DNA from: Kribbella pittospori
Lineage (GTDB): Bacteria > Actinomycetota > Actinomycetes > Propionibacteriales > Kribbellaceae
Assembly (NCBI RefSeq): GCF_004331465.1
Contig: NZ_SJKB01000032.1
Span: 1-42,741, forward strand
Direction: 5' to 3'
Length of the DNA: 42,741 nucleotides
The notes below the pieces were generated by a model that had not been told where the DNA came from, ran no database searches, and saw only the letters and a list, made by a program, of their open reading frames with translations. Made by a program: the position numbers and the translations under genes. This document shows positions 8,038-16,993 of the stretch, piece after piece (within the stretch, counting starts at the first letter, position 1; each line of letters starts with the position of its first letter).

Positions 8038-8994
8038 TCAGCCCTTGACGGCGCCGATCATGATTCCCTTGGTGAAATAGCGCGCGACGAACGGATAGAT
8101 GAGCAGCACCGGAACGCTGGCCACCACGATCAGCGAGTACTTGAGCAGGTCAGCCAGTTGCTGCCGCTGGATGACGACGGACGCGTCGACCGCGCCGCCG
8201 CCGGTTGTGTTGAGGATGAGGATGTTGCGCAGGACCAACTGGAGCGGGAACAGGTCCGGGTTCTTCAGGTAGATCAGCGCGTCGAAGTACGAGTTCCACT
8301 GCATGATCGCGTACATCAGCGCCACCACCGCGATCATCGGTTTGGCCAACGGAATGACCACCGACCAGAGGAACCGCAGGTCGCCGCACCCGTCCAGCTC
8401 GGCGGCCTCGACCAGTTCGTCGGGGATCGCGGTCCGGAAGTAGGTCCGGGCGATGATGACCTGCCAGACCCCGATCGCCTGCGGGATGATCAGCGCCCAG
8501 CGGGTGTCCAGCAGACCGGCCGACTGAACCACCAGGTACGTCGGGATCAGGCCGCCGGTGAACAGCATGGTGAACAGGATCAGCGTCATCACGACGTTCC
8601 GGCCGACCAGCGTACGCCGCGACATCGGGTAGGCGATCGCGATCGTCATCGTGACGCTGACGATCGTCCCGACCACCGTGTAGAACAACGAGTTCAGATA
8701 TCCCTGAACGATCTGCGGGTTCGCGAAGACCGCGTGGTACCCGCGCAGCGAGAAGTCCACAGGCCAGAACAGCACCCGGCCGGACGAGACCGCCGCCGGG
8801 CTGCTGAACGAACTGGCCACGATGTACAGCAGCGGCAGCAGGACGACCAGGAGGAAGACCGCCAGCAGCAGATACACACAGATCAGGAAGATCCGGTCCG
8901 TGCGCGGCTCGCGGATCCGGCGGGCCCGGGCCGCACGGCGCTCGCCACGCTTGCTCGGCACCGTTCGCACTTCAATCTGGGCGCTCATGACCAC
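8038..8994 (-). CDS. Sugar ABC transporter permease (LplC/MalG-type)
   Basis: Inner-membrane permease of 318 residues with six or so hydrophobic segments (for example FLICVYLLLAVFLLVVLLPLL near the N terminus). The cytoplasmic EAA coupling loop reads EAAELDGCGDLRFLWSVVIP, and the C terminus YFTKGIMIGAVKG is typical of the MalG/LplC branch. Its start overlaps the end of the preceding permease gene by 10 bp, indicating coupled translation. It forms the membrane channel with the LplB-type partner. Confidence 0.9.
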   Translation of the reverse strand: MVMSAQIEVRTVPSKRGERRAARARRIREPRTDRIFLICVYLLLAVFLLVVLLPLLYIVASSFSSPAAVSSGRVLFWPVDFSLRGYHAVFANPQIVQGYLNSLFYTVVGTIVSVTMTIAIAYPMSRRTLVGRNVVMTLILFTMLFTGGLIPTYLVVQSAGLLDTRWALIIPQAIGVWQVIIARTYFRTAIPDELVEAAELDGCGDLRFLWSVVIPLAKPMIAVVALMYAIMQWNSYFDALIYLKNPDLFPLQLVLRNILILNTTGGGAVDASVVIQRQQLADLLKYSLIVVASVPVLLIYPFVARYFTKGIMIGAVKG

Positions 8995-9977
8995 AATCCG
9001 TTCCCGGTGATCCGTTTGGCGATCGTGTTGACCATCAGCAGCAGAACCAGGTTGATCACCGAGTTGAACAGCCCGACCGCGGTCGCCATGCTGAAGTCCG
9101 CATTCAGCAGACCGGTCTTGTAGACATACGTCGCGATGATCTCGGACTCACTCAGGTTCAGTGGGTTCTGGAACAGGAACGCCTTCTCGAAGCCGATGGC
9201 CATGATGTTGCCGACGGCAAGGACCAGGATGATCACCGCGGTCGGCATGATGCCCGGCAGGTCCACGTGCCGGATCCGCTGCAACCGGGTGGCACCGTCG
9301 ATCTTGGCCGACTCGTGCAGTGCCGGATCAATGCCGGACAACGCGGCCAGGTAGATCACCGCGGAGTACCCGGTGGTCTGCCAGACGTCGGACCAGACAT
9401 AGATGTGCCGGAAGTAGTCCGGGTTCCCGAGGAAGTCGATCGCCGGCACGCCGAAGAAGCCGAGTCCCTCGTTGACGATCCCGAGCCGCGGTGACAGCAC
9501 CAGGATCGTCATCGACACGACGACCACGGTGGAGATGAAGTACGGCGCGTACGTCACCATCTGCACTGTCCGCTTGAACAAACCGGTGCGGATCTCGTTG
9601 AGCGCCAGCGCGAGGATGATCGCGATCGGGAAGCTCGCCGCGACGGTGTAGACCGACAGGATGAAGGTGTTCTTCACCAGCGTCCAGAACACCGGGTTGT
9701 GGAAGAACAGCTCGAAGTTCTGCCAGCCCACCCACGGGCTCCCCCAGATTCCCTTGATCACGTTGAAGTTCTTGAACGCCAGGACGGCGTTCGACATCGG
9801 GATGTACTTGAACACCGCGAACCAGATCAGCGGCACGACCATCAGCAGATACAGCGTCCAGTGCCGCTGGAGACTGCGCCGCAGGCCCTTGATCCCGGGA
9901 CGCTCGCGCCGCCGTCGTCGCTTGGGCCGGTTGGGCAGCTCGCCGGCCGGAGGCCGGACGGTTGTCAGGGTTGCCAT
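8985..9977 (-). CDS. Sugar ABC transporter permease (LplB-type)
   Basis: Permease of 330 residues. An Arg/Lys-rich cytoplasmic N terminus (RPKRRRRRERPG) is followed by the first helix LYLLMVVPLIWFAVF and several more membrane segments. The EAA loop is ESAKIDGATRLQRIRHVDLP. It belongs to the LplB branch that accompanies large binding lipoproteins. It starts 25 bp after the GH95 stop and overlaps the next permease gene, so GH95, both permeases, binding protein and GH29 form one unit. Confidence 0.9.
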   Translation of the reverse strand: MATLTTVRPPAGELPNRPKRRRRRERPGIKGLRRSLQRHWTLYLLMVVPLIWFAVFKYIPMSNAVLAFKNFNVIKGIWGSPWVGWQNFELFFHNPVFWTLVKNTFILSVYTVAASFPIAIILALALNEIRTGLFKRTVQMVTYAPYFISTVVVVSMTILVLSPRLGIVNEGLGFFGVPAIDFLGNPDYFRHIYVWSDVWQTTGYSAVIYLAALSGIDPALHESAKIDGATRLQRIRHVDLPGIMPTAVIILVLAVGNIMAIGFEKAFLFQNPLNLSESEIIATYVYKTGLLNADFSMATAVGLFNSVINLVLLLMVNTIAKRITGNGLWS

Positions 9978-10002
9978 GAGACTTCCTCCTCCACGCCGGC
10001 GA

Positions 10003-12378
10003 TCAATTCGAGCTCACGCGGTGACCGATGCCGGCCGTCAGTCGGACCGGCACCCGTTCGTCGCCGTGCCGCACGACCCGCTCTTGGTCCCGATCGGCGG
10101 TCAGGACTGCCTCGACGCCGCGCGGTGTCCAGCTGATGTCGACGACGACCCCGCCGCGAGCTCGCAGGCCGGTGACTCGTCCGCGGGTCCATGCGGCGGG
10201 TAGCGCCGGCAGCAGTTCGACCTCGCCGGTGTGACTCTGCAGCAGCATCTCCGCGATTCCTGCCGTCGCACCGAAGTTGCCGTCGATCTGGAACGGCGGA
10301 TGCGCGCAGAACAGGTTCGGGTAGACACCTGCCCCGCTGCCGACGTAGCTCGTGCCGGTGTCGTCGGCAGGAGTCAGGAACGCACGGACCAGGCGGTGTG
10401 CGCCGGCCGCGTCGCGCAGGCGGGACCGCAGGCAGATCTTCCAGGCCAGCGACCATCCCGTTGCCTCATCGCCGCGCAGATCGAGCGTCCGGACGGCCGC
10501 GGCGGCGAGACTCGGCGTGCCGTCCGGCGTGATCGCGTCGCCAGGATGGACCCCGATCAGATGGGACTGGTGGCGGTGATGCGGATCTTCCTCCGGCAGG
10601 TCGGCCGCCCACTCCTGCAGCTGGCCCTGCGCGCCGATGGACGGTTCGGGCAGGCGCTTGCGGGCGGTCGCCAGCTCACCCACGATCGGGTCCACGACAT
10701 CGAGCAGCTCCGCCGCCTGCTCAACCCGGTGGAACAGATCGGAGATGAGCGCCAGATCCATGGTCGACGACTCGGTGACCGAGGCCGGTTGACCGTCGCC
10801 GGCGATGTAGTCGTTCTCGGGAGACGTCGAGGGCGCCGTACCGAGACTGCCGTCCGGCATCTCCACGAGCCAGTCCAGGCAGAACTCCGCCGCTCCACGC
10901 AACGCAGGCCAGGCCTCACCGAGGAACTGCGCATCGCCGGTGAACTCGTAGTGATCCCACAGATGGCGGACGAGCCAGGCACCTGCCATCGGCCAGTTCG
11001 ACCAGCGCGGATCCCCCTCGACCGGGAGCGTCCAGCACCAGGCGTCGGCGTTGTGGTGCGCGGTCCAGCCGCCGCATCCGTACCGCTCACGGGCCGTACG
11101 CCGTCCCGCCTGGGCGAGGTGACCGATATACCTGAGCAACGGCTCGTGGCACTCGGACAGGTTGGTCGTCTCGGCCGGCCAGTAGTTCATCTCGGTGTTG
11201 ATGTTGACCGTGAAGTTCGAGCTCCACGGCGGCCGCAGGATGTCGTTCCAGATCCCCTGCAGATTGGTCGGCAACCCACCTGGTCGCGAACTCGCGACCA
11301 TCAGGTACCGGCCGTAGTTGAAGATCAACGCAGCCAAGGCAGGATCCTCGACATCGCGCGCCCGGGCAACCCGCACATCGGTCGGCTGTCCGTACTGCTC
11401 CGCCGAGCCGGCCAGCTCGAGCGATGCACGCCGGAAGAGTCGCCGGTGATCCGTCTGGTGATCGGCGAGGAGCTCGTCGTACTCACGATCAAGCGCCGCG
11501 AGTACGGTCTGATCCGCGGCGAACCAGCACTCCTCGGCCGTCCGGGTCGGTGCACTGAACGGACCGTCGTACCCCGTGGCCGTCGAGAGGATCAGGGCGA
11601 TCTCTGTCGCGCCTTCGACCGTGAGCTCGGAGTCCCTTGCCCCGACCTCGCCATCGGTCGTGGTGCGCAACGCGATGGCGGCTGCCATCCCGCGATCCGC
11701 ACCATCGGAGTACCGGATCGGTTCCGGCACGTCGCGATGCGGAGGAGCGACATCGGCTGGAGCCTGCAGGAGCAGCCCGAGCCCGTCCTGGACGGCGTGC
11801 GGGCGCGACTGCAACGGCGACGTCAACCGGCAGGTCAGCGCCAGCACCGGCTCGGACGCGGTCATTCGGTGGACGAGTACACCGTCCGGCGCACTGACGA
11901 AGACCTCCTGTCGCACCACGACTCCCCCGAGTTCGTACTCCGCCGTGGCCAGCGCGGCGTCGAGATCAAGCTCGCGGCGATACCGCGTGACCTCGCCGGC
12001 CTCGGGAGTAGCGCCATCGATGCGTACCTCGAGCAGGAGGTCGCCCAGTGGCAGGTACGCCTGCGAGTAGCCGGAGTGAAAGCCGCGGGCCAACTCGTGC
12101 GCCCGCCGGATGTCGCCGGCCCTGAGCGCGTCGCGCACAGCCTGTACGGCGTCCGCTCCGGTCGCACCCAGCGGGGTCGACAGCAACCGGGCGGTCTCCG
12201 GACCGCCCGACCACAACGTCTCGTCGTTCAGCCCGATCCGGTCCCTACCGATACCACCGAAGCACATCGCGCCGATCCGACCGTTGCCGAGCGGCAGCGC
12301 CTCCAGCCACGTTGCGGCCGGGCGGTCGTAGAACATCCGCTGCAGGCCGGAGCGGTCAGAGCTCACCAGGTTGCCCAT
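10003..12378 (-). CDS. GH95 alpha-L-fucosidase
   Basis: Cytosolic GH95 enzyme of 791 residues. The N-terminal beta-domain signature is RPAATWLEALPLGNGRIGAMCFGG (residues 19-42). The catalytic (alpha/alpha)6 barrel contains NINTEMNYWPAE, carrying the conserved Asn/Glu cluster, STSPENDY with the probable general-acid Glu, and FQIDGNFGATAG with the Asp thought to activate water through the Asn pair. Characterised GH95 enzymes are inverting and mostly cleave Fuc-alpha-1,2-Gal. A GGAGGAC ribosome site precedes ATG 12376-12378. It is the first gene of the minus-strand operon and shares its promoter region with the divergent fuconate dehydratase. GH29 and GH95 together cover different fucose linkages. 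Confidence 0.92.
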   Translation of the reverse strand: MGNLVSSDRSGLQRMFYDRPAATWLEALPLGNGRIGAMCFGGIGRDRIGLNDETLWSGGPETARLLSTPLGATGADAVQAVRDALRAGDIRRAHELARGFHSGYSQAYLPLGDLLLEVRIDGATPEAGEVTRYRRELDLDAALATAEYELGGVVVRQEVFVSAPDGVLVHRMTASEPVLALTCRLTSPLQSRPHAVQDGLGLLLQAPADVAPPHRDVPEPIRYSDGADRGMAAAIALRTTTDGEVGARDSELTVEGATEIALILSTATGYDGPFSAPTRTAEECWFAADQTVLAALDREYDELLADHQTDHRRLFRRASLELAGSAEQYGQPTDVRVARARDVEDPALAALIFNYGRYLMVASSRPGGLPTNLQGIWNDILRPPWSSNFTVNINTEMNYWPAETTNLSECHEPLLRYIGHLAQAGRRTARERYGCGGWTAHHNADAWCWTLPVEGDPRWSNWPMAGAWLVRHLWDHYEFTGDAQFLGEAWPALRGAAEFCLDWLVEMPDGSLGTAPSTSPENDYIAGDGQPASVTESSTMDLALISDLFHRVEQAAELLDVVDPIVGELATARKRLPEPSIGAQGQLQEWAADLPEEDPHHRHQSHLIGVHPGDAITPDGTPSLAAAAVRTLDLRGDEATGWSLAWKICLRSRLRDAAGAHRLVRAFLTPADDTGTSYVGSGAGVYPNLFCAHPPFQIDGNFGATAGIAEMLLQSHTGEVELLPALPAAWTRGRVTGLRARGGVVVDISWTPRGVEAVLTADRDQERVVRHGDERVPVRLTAGIGHRVSSN

Positions 12379-12517
12379 ACCACTGTCCTCCGTCGAGATG
12401 ACGAGGTATTAATCCTATGAATTGTCGGGATCGTAGCGCCAGAGCCATCACTGGTCCATACTGAACGGCATCAAAGTGAAGAAAGATCCCATCTATCGCT
12501 GATCGTGAGGGCCCCGC
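12379..12517. promoter_or_regulatory. Divergent promoter region of the fucoside locus
   Basis: A 139-bp gap separates GH95 (minus) from fuconate dehydratase (plus). It is the AT-richest spot in the locus, with a TAGGATTAAT stretch on the minus strand near 12409-12418 that could hold the -10 element for GH95. It is the natural place for the GntR regulator encoded downstream to bind. I could not pick out a convincing palindromic operator. Confidence 0.45.
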
Positions 12518-13837
12518 ATGCCATGCATCACCTCGGTGGAGGTCGTCGACGTCCGCTTCCCGACCTCGCTGACCAGCGACGGATCCGACGCGATGAACAA
12601 GGACGGCGACCACTCGGCGGCGTACGTCGTCCTGCACACGGACGCCCCGGGCCTCGCCGGCCACGGCTTCACCTTCACGATCGGGCGCGGCACCGACCTG
12701 TGCGTCGCCGCCGCGGCACAGCGCGCCGAGCCACTGGTCGGCCGAGACGTCGACGAACTGTGCGCAGACCTGGGCGGGATCTACCGGGAACTGCAGTCGG
12801 ACAGCCAGCTGCGATGGCTCGGCCCGGACAAGGGGGTCATCCATCTCGCCCTCGCCGCGGTCATGAACGCAGTCTGGGATCTGGCCGCCCGGCGGGCCGG
12901 CGTGCCGCTGTGGCGACTGCTCTCGGACATGTCACCCGAGCAACTCGTCGACGCTGCCGATCTGCGGTATCTCAGCGACGTCCTGACGCCGGCGCAAGCC
13001 GTCCAGCTACTTGCCCGGCAAGAAACGGGCCGTAAGCAACGAATCGCCGAGCTCGAGGCGTCCGGCTACCCGTGCTACACCACCTCGGCCGGATGGCTCG
13101 GGTACTCCGACGCCAAGCTGCGCAGGCTCTGCGAGGAAGCTGTTGCCGCTGGCTACAAACACGTCAAGCTCAAGGTCGGCTCCGTACTGGCCGACGACAT
13201 CCGGCGCTGCGGGATCGCTCGCGAGGTACTCGGGCCGGACGGCAACCTGATGATCGACGCGAACCAGGTGTGGGACGTCCCGCAGGCGATCGAATGGGTC
13301 AAGGCGCTCGCCGAGTTCAACCCGTTGTGGATCGAGGAACCGACCAGCCCCGACGACATCCTCGGACACGCCGCGATCCGGCGGGCGGTCGCACCGATCG
13401 GCGTGGCCAGCGGCGAGCACGGGATGAACCGGGTCCTGTTCAAGCAGATGTTCCAGGCCGGCGCCCTCGACTACTGCCAGCTCGACGCGGCTCGCCTCGG
13501 CAGCGTCAACGAGGTACTCGCGGTCTACCTCCTCGCCGCCTGCTTCGACGTACCGGTGTGCCCCCACGCGGGGGGAGTCGGTCTGTGCGAACTCGTTCAG
13601 CACCTCTCGATCTTCGACTACGTCGCCGTATCAGGCAGCCTCGACCGCCGCGTCACCGAGTACGTCGATCACCTGCACGAACACTTCGTCGAGCCCTGCG
13701 AGATCCGCAACGGAGCGTACGTACTCCCGGTCGCGCCCGGTTACAGTGCCGAGATGCACACAGATTCACTCCAGACCTACCGGTTCCCGGACGGCACCTA
13801 CTGGGCGCAGTACGCGGACAGGCCGGCCCTTCCATGA
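12518..13837 (+). CDS. L-fuconate dehydratase (enolase superfamily)
   Basis: Enzyme of 439 residues that converts L-fuconate to 2-keto-3-deoxy-L-fuconate in the oxidative fucose pathway. Enolase-superfamily residues are in place: KLK at 217-219, metal ligands Asp247 (DANQVWD), Glu273/274 (IEEPTSPDD) and Glu300 (SGEH), and His350 (CPHAGGVGLCE). The strings TSAGWLGYSDAK and EEPTSPDDILGHA are characteristic of the fuconate dehydratase branch rather than other sugar-acid dehydratases. Its stop overlaps the start of the GntR gene (ATGA). The other pathway steps (fucose dehydrogenase, lactonase, KDF dehydrogenase or aldolase) are not in the window. Confidence 0.9.
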   Translation: MPCITSVEVVDVRFPTSLTSDGSDAMNKDGDHSAAYVVLHTDAPGLAGHGFTFTIGRGTDLCVAAAAQRAEPLVGRDVDELCADLGGIYRELQSDSQLRWLGPDKGVIHLALAAVMNAVWDLAARRAGVPLWRLLSDMSPEQLVDAADLRYLSDVLTPAQAVQLLARQETGRKQRIAELEASGYPCYTTSAGWLGYSDAKLRRLCEEAVAAGYKHVKLKVGSVLADDIRRCGIAREVLGPDGNLMIDANQVWDVPQAIEWVKALAEFNPLWIEEPTSPDDILGHAAIRRAVAPIGVASGEHGMNRVLFKQMFQAGALDYCQLDAARLGSVNEVLAVYLLAACFDVPVCPHAGGVGLCELVQHLSIFDYVAVSGSLDRRVTEYVDHLHEHFVEPCEIRNGAYVLPVAPGYSAEMHTDSLQTYRFPDGTYWAQYADRPALP

Positions 13838-14583
13838 CTCCCGGCAAGCTGTCCGAGCAGACTCGTGTCCCAGGCGTTTCGCAGACGGACGTCGTGGTCC
13901 AGGGCATCCGCCAGTTGATCATCGACGGCCACCTCCGCCCCGGCGATCGGCTTCCCGTCGAGAAGGACCTGGCCGCAGCGCTCGGCGTCTCCCGGAATCC
14001 CCTGCGTGAGGGCGTCCGCGCGCTGTCGATGATGGGAGTTCTCGAGACACGGCAAGGTGACGGCACCTACGTCACCAAGCTGGACTCTGCGATGCTGCTG
14101 GCTCCGATGGGCTTCGTCGTCGACCTGCAGACCGGCAGCGGTACATCTCATCTGCACGCGGTACGCCGGTTCCTCGAGACAGAGGCCGCCGCCTTGGCGG
14201 CGCAGCAGATCGGCCCGGCAGAGCTGGACGCGGCCGCCGAGCTGTTGCGCCACAACGCCGCCGAACTCGCTGCCGAGGAGCCGAACCACGAGACGGTGAT
14301 CGAGAACGACATCGCTTTCCATCGGATCGTCGCGGCGGCAGGCGGGAACCCGGTGCTGACCGCGCTGATCGACGCCCTGGGCGGCCGGACGATGCGGGAC
14401 CGGCTACGCCGATCGATCACGCAGCCCGGCGCCGACGAGACCGCGCACCGGGAGCACCTCTCGATTCTCGCCGCACTGACCGCGCATGACCCGGACCGGG
14501 CACGAACCCGGATGTCCGCCCATTTGTTCACGGTCGAGGACTATCTCCTCGAACGAGATGTCGTGAGCCCGACCACGAAATGA
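13834..14583 (+). CDS. GntR-family regulator with FCD domain
   Basis: Transcription factor of 249 residues. The N-terminal winged helix spans about residues 18-80 (IRQLIIDGHLRPGDRLPVEK, GVSRNPLREGVRAL, RQGDGTYV). A C-terminal all-helical FCD ligand-binding domain follows, with the usual Asp/His metal-site pattern (ENDIAFHRIV, later TAHREHLSI and MSAHL). FCD regulators usually sense organic or sugar acids, so a fucose-pathway acid is a plausible effector. The start ATG 13834 overlaps the dehydratase stop. It probably regulates the divergent fucoside promoters; repression is the usual mode. Confidence 0.88.
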   Translation: MTPGKLSEQTRVPGVSQTDVVVQGIRQLIIDGHLRPGDRLPVEKDLAAALGVSRNPLREGVRALSMMGVLETRQGDGTYVTKLDSAMLLAPMGFVVDLQTGSGTSHLHAVRRFLETEAAALAAQQIGPAELDAAAELLRHNAAELAAEEPNHETVIENDIAFHRIVAAAGGNPVLTALIDALGGRTMRDRLRRSITQPGADETAHREHLSILAALTAHDPDRARTRMSAHLFTVEDYLLERDVVSPTTK

Positions 14584-14589
14584 GGCCGT

Positions 14590-16626
14590 GTGGAGCTGCT
14601 GCGGTGGAGTACACCTGACCTGACACTGACTTTCGCGCTCGACGACGGCCCGGTGCGGCTGGTGGCCGTCCGCGAAACCATTCAACCCGAGCGTCCGGTG
14701 CAGGAGACGAGCCAGCCGCTGGTCGAGGTGTCAGCCATCGGGTCCGGGCGGTCGCCGAGCAGCAACCGGCATGTGGAAACCGTGCTCGGTCAAGGGTTGC
14801 GGTACATCCGGCACGAGGAGAGCGACCGCGGGCTGCGCATCCTGCAGCAGGACCCTGACTCCGGGCTGCGCATCACCAGCGTGTTCGAAGCGGGAGCCGG
14901 TGTCCGCGCTTGGTCCGAGGCATCGATCGCCGGCCACGGGTCCCTCGAGCTGACGCTCCTGTCGTCGCTCGCCGTCGGCCTCGAGGCCGTCGACGCCGAG
15001 CTGTACTCGGCGGCCAACAGCTGGATGACCGAGAACAGATGGTCGGTGACGTCTCTCCGGGCCGGGGCGCTCGCCGACATCATGAGCGAAGGTCATCGTC
15101 ACGTCGCCAGGACCCGGCATGCGGTGACCAATTTCGGATCATGGTCCAGCGGTGAACGCCTGCCGATCGGCGTACTGGTCGACCGCAGTACACCGTACGC
15201 TCTCGGCTGGCAGATCGAGCACAACGGACCATGGCACTACGAGATCGGCGAGAGCCGGAAGGGCGGCTACCTGTTGCTGAGCGGCCCGACCGACCAGGAA
15301 CACCAATGGAGCGTGCAGCTCACCGAGGACACGCCGTTCACGTCGGTACCGGTGTCACTCGTAGCCGGGACGGACCGTGACACCACGTTCGCCTCCCTCA
15401 CTCGCCAACGGCGAGCCGTACGCCGACGGCGCCCCGTCGACGACCGGATGCCGGTGGTCTTCAACGACTACATGAACACCCTGCTGGGCGATCCCACCAC
15501 GGAGAAGCTCCTGCCGCTGATCGACGCGGCCGCCGAGGCGGGCGCGGACTACTTCTGTATCGACGCCGGCTGGTACGCCGACGGCGACTGGTGGAACACC
15601 GTCGGCGCCTGGAAACCCTCGACGACCCGCTTCCCGAACGGGCTCGCCGAGGTCATCGACCGGATCCACTCACACGCCATGGTGCCCGGCCTCTGGCTCG
15701 AACCCGAGGTCATCGGCGTCTGTTCACCGATCGCCCGCGAGCTGCCCGACGAAGCGTTCCTCAGCCGCCACGGCATCCGGATCGCCGAATCCGGACGCTA
15801 CTTGCTCGACCTCCGCAGCCCGGCCGCTCGCAGGCATCTCGACGACACCGTCGACCGGCTGGTCGAGGAGTTCGGCGTCGGCTTCTTCAAGTTCGACAAC
15901 AACACCATGACCGGGCCCGGTACCGACAAGGGCGGCACGTCCCTCGGCCACGGTCTCCTCGAACACAACCGGGCACTACTGGACTGGCTCGACGGACTCC
16001 AGAGACGTCATCCGGACCTGCTGATCGAGAACTGCGCCTCGGGCGCGATGCGGATGGACTACGCGAATCTGTCCCGGCTCCATCTGCAATCGACCTCGGA
16101 CCAGGAAGATCCGTTGCTCTACGCACCGATCACCGCGGCCGCCCCAGCCGCCCTGCTCCCCGAACAAGCCGGCCACTGGGCGTACCCGATCAGCGGAACC
16201 ACCCGCGAACGGTTCACCTTCGCCCTCGTCAACGGCATCCCCGGCCGCCTGTACCTCTCCGGTCATCTCAACCGCATGACACCGCGTGAGCTCGACCTGG
16301 TCCGCTCGGCGCTCGCCGCCCATCGCGACATCCTCAAGAACCTCGACACACTCGTACCCAGCTGGCCTCTCGGCCTGCCCGGGTGGACCGACGACTGGAT
16401 CGCCCTCGCCCTCAACGGCCCAGAAACCACCTATCTCACTCTGTGGCACCGTGTGCCCGGCCCCGCCACCGTCTGTCTGCCCATCCACCGATCCAGGATC
16501 ACGCCTCACTTCCCGGCCGACGACACCGACTGGACCTACACCTGGACCGACGACGACGTACTCAACGTCACCACCAACACCCCCGAACCCTCGGCCCGCG
16601 TCCTCCGCCTCACCACCACCCACTGA
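14590..16626 (+). CDS. GH36 alpha-galactosidase
   Basis: Glycoside hydrolase of 678 residues without a signal peptide. A beta-sandwich N-terminal domain (to about residue 290) is followed by a barrel with VFNDYMNTLLGDPT, the nucleophile motif FFKFDNN (Asp436) and the acid/base motif STSDQED (Asp504), as in GH36 clan-D retaining alpha-galactosidases. The sequence CIDAGWYADGDWW is a family hallmark. GTG 14590 is the likely start, 6 bp after the GntR stop, so it belongs to the dehydratase-GntR transcript. Its presence suggests the natural substrate carries alpha-galactose as well as alpha-fucose. Confidence 0.9.
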   Translation: MELLRWSTPDLTLTFALDDGPVRLVAVRETIQPERPVQETSQPLVEVSAIGSGRSPSSNRHVETVLGQGLRYIRHEESDRGLRILQQDPDSGLRITSVFEAGAGVRAWSEASIAGHGSLELTLLSSLAVGLEAVDAELYSAANSWMTENRWSVTSLRAGALADIMSEGHRHVARTRHAVTNFGSWSSGERLPIGVLVDRSTPYALGWQIEHNGPWHYEIGESRKGGYLLLSGPTDQEHQWSVQLTEDTPFTSVPVSLVAGTDRDTTFASLTRQRRAVRRRRPVDDRMPVVFNDYMNTLLGDPTTEKLLPLIDAAAEAGADYFCIDAGWYADGDWWNTVGAWKPSTTRFPNGLAEVIDRIHSHAMVPGLWLEPEVIGVCSPIARELPDEAFLSRHGIRIAESGRYLLDLRSPAARRHLDDTVDRLVEEFGVGFFKFDNNTMTGPGTDKGGTSLGHGLLEHNRALLDWLDGLQRRHPDLLIENCASGAMRMDYANLSRLHLQSTSDQEDPLLYAPITAAAPAALLPEQAGHWAYPISGTTRERFTFALVNGIPGRLYLSGHLNRMTPRELDLVRSALAAHRDILKNLDTLVPSWPLGLPGWTDDWIALALNGPETTYLTLWHRVPGPATVCLPIHRSRITPHFPADDTDWTYTWTDDDVLNVTTNTPEPSARVLRLTTTH

Positions 16627-16663
16627 CGCTGCCCACAGCTGCCGTCAAAGTCGTGAGACCTAC

Positions 16664-16830
16664 CAGACCGACAACCAACCCCTCCGCTGGGGCATCATCC
16701 GCAGCGGCAACATCGCTCCCCAGTTCGCCGGCCAGGTGCCGGGTCGAAGCGACCACCGGCCGCTCCCTCAGCGACCCGAAGGCCACCGCCGAGATCCTGA
16801 TCGCCCTGCCAGCAGCGTCGCCGGCCTGAC
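16664..16830 (+). pseudogene. Relic of a Gfo/Idh/MocA oxidoreductase N terminus
   Basis: The frame reads PLRWGIIRSGNIAPQFAG, which matches the Rossmann dinucleotide-binding start of Gfo/Idh/MocA sugar dehydrogenases (usual form LRWGIIGTGxIAxxFA, here with one Gly replaced by Arg). No start codon is positioned to use it, and the similarity ends within about 20 codons. A short coding-like string (TTGRSLSDPKATAEILIALP) follows in another frame and may be a second piece. The rest of 16627-16993 holds nothing I recognise. Probably the last remnant of a sugar dehydrogenase that once belonged to the upstream operon. Confidence 0.55.
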
Positions 16831-16993
16831 GCAGTCGTCCTCTTCTGATCGTCGCCGTGGTCCGCGGTCACCTCGTGGCCCGTATCCGGCGTCACAGCTC
16901 GTCCGACTGTGAATCCGGCACGGCCATCAGCGGGTGCGGCATGCCTCCGGAACGGTCGCACGTCAGGACATCCGACGACGACCGGTCAGCTGC

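Noticed and set aside
10231..12420. Very long plus-strand reading frame opposite the GH95 gene
   Set aside because: It is the antisense of a clear GH95 enzyme. Its translation is rich in Arg, Gly and Val without family motifs, as expected from GC-rich third positions.
13072..13833. Long N-terminal extension of the GntR regulator
   Set aside because: It overlaps the fuconate dehydratase gene out of frame and is Arg/Pro-rich. The HTH begins just after ATG 13834.
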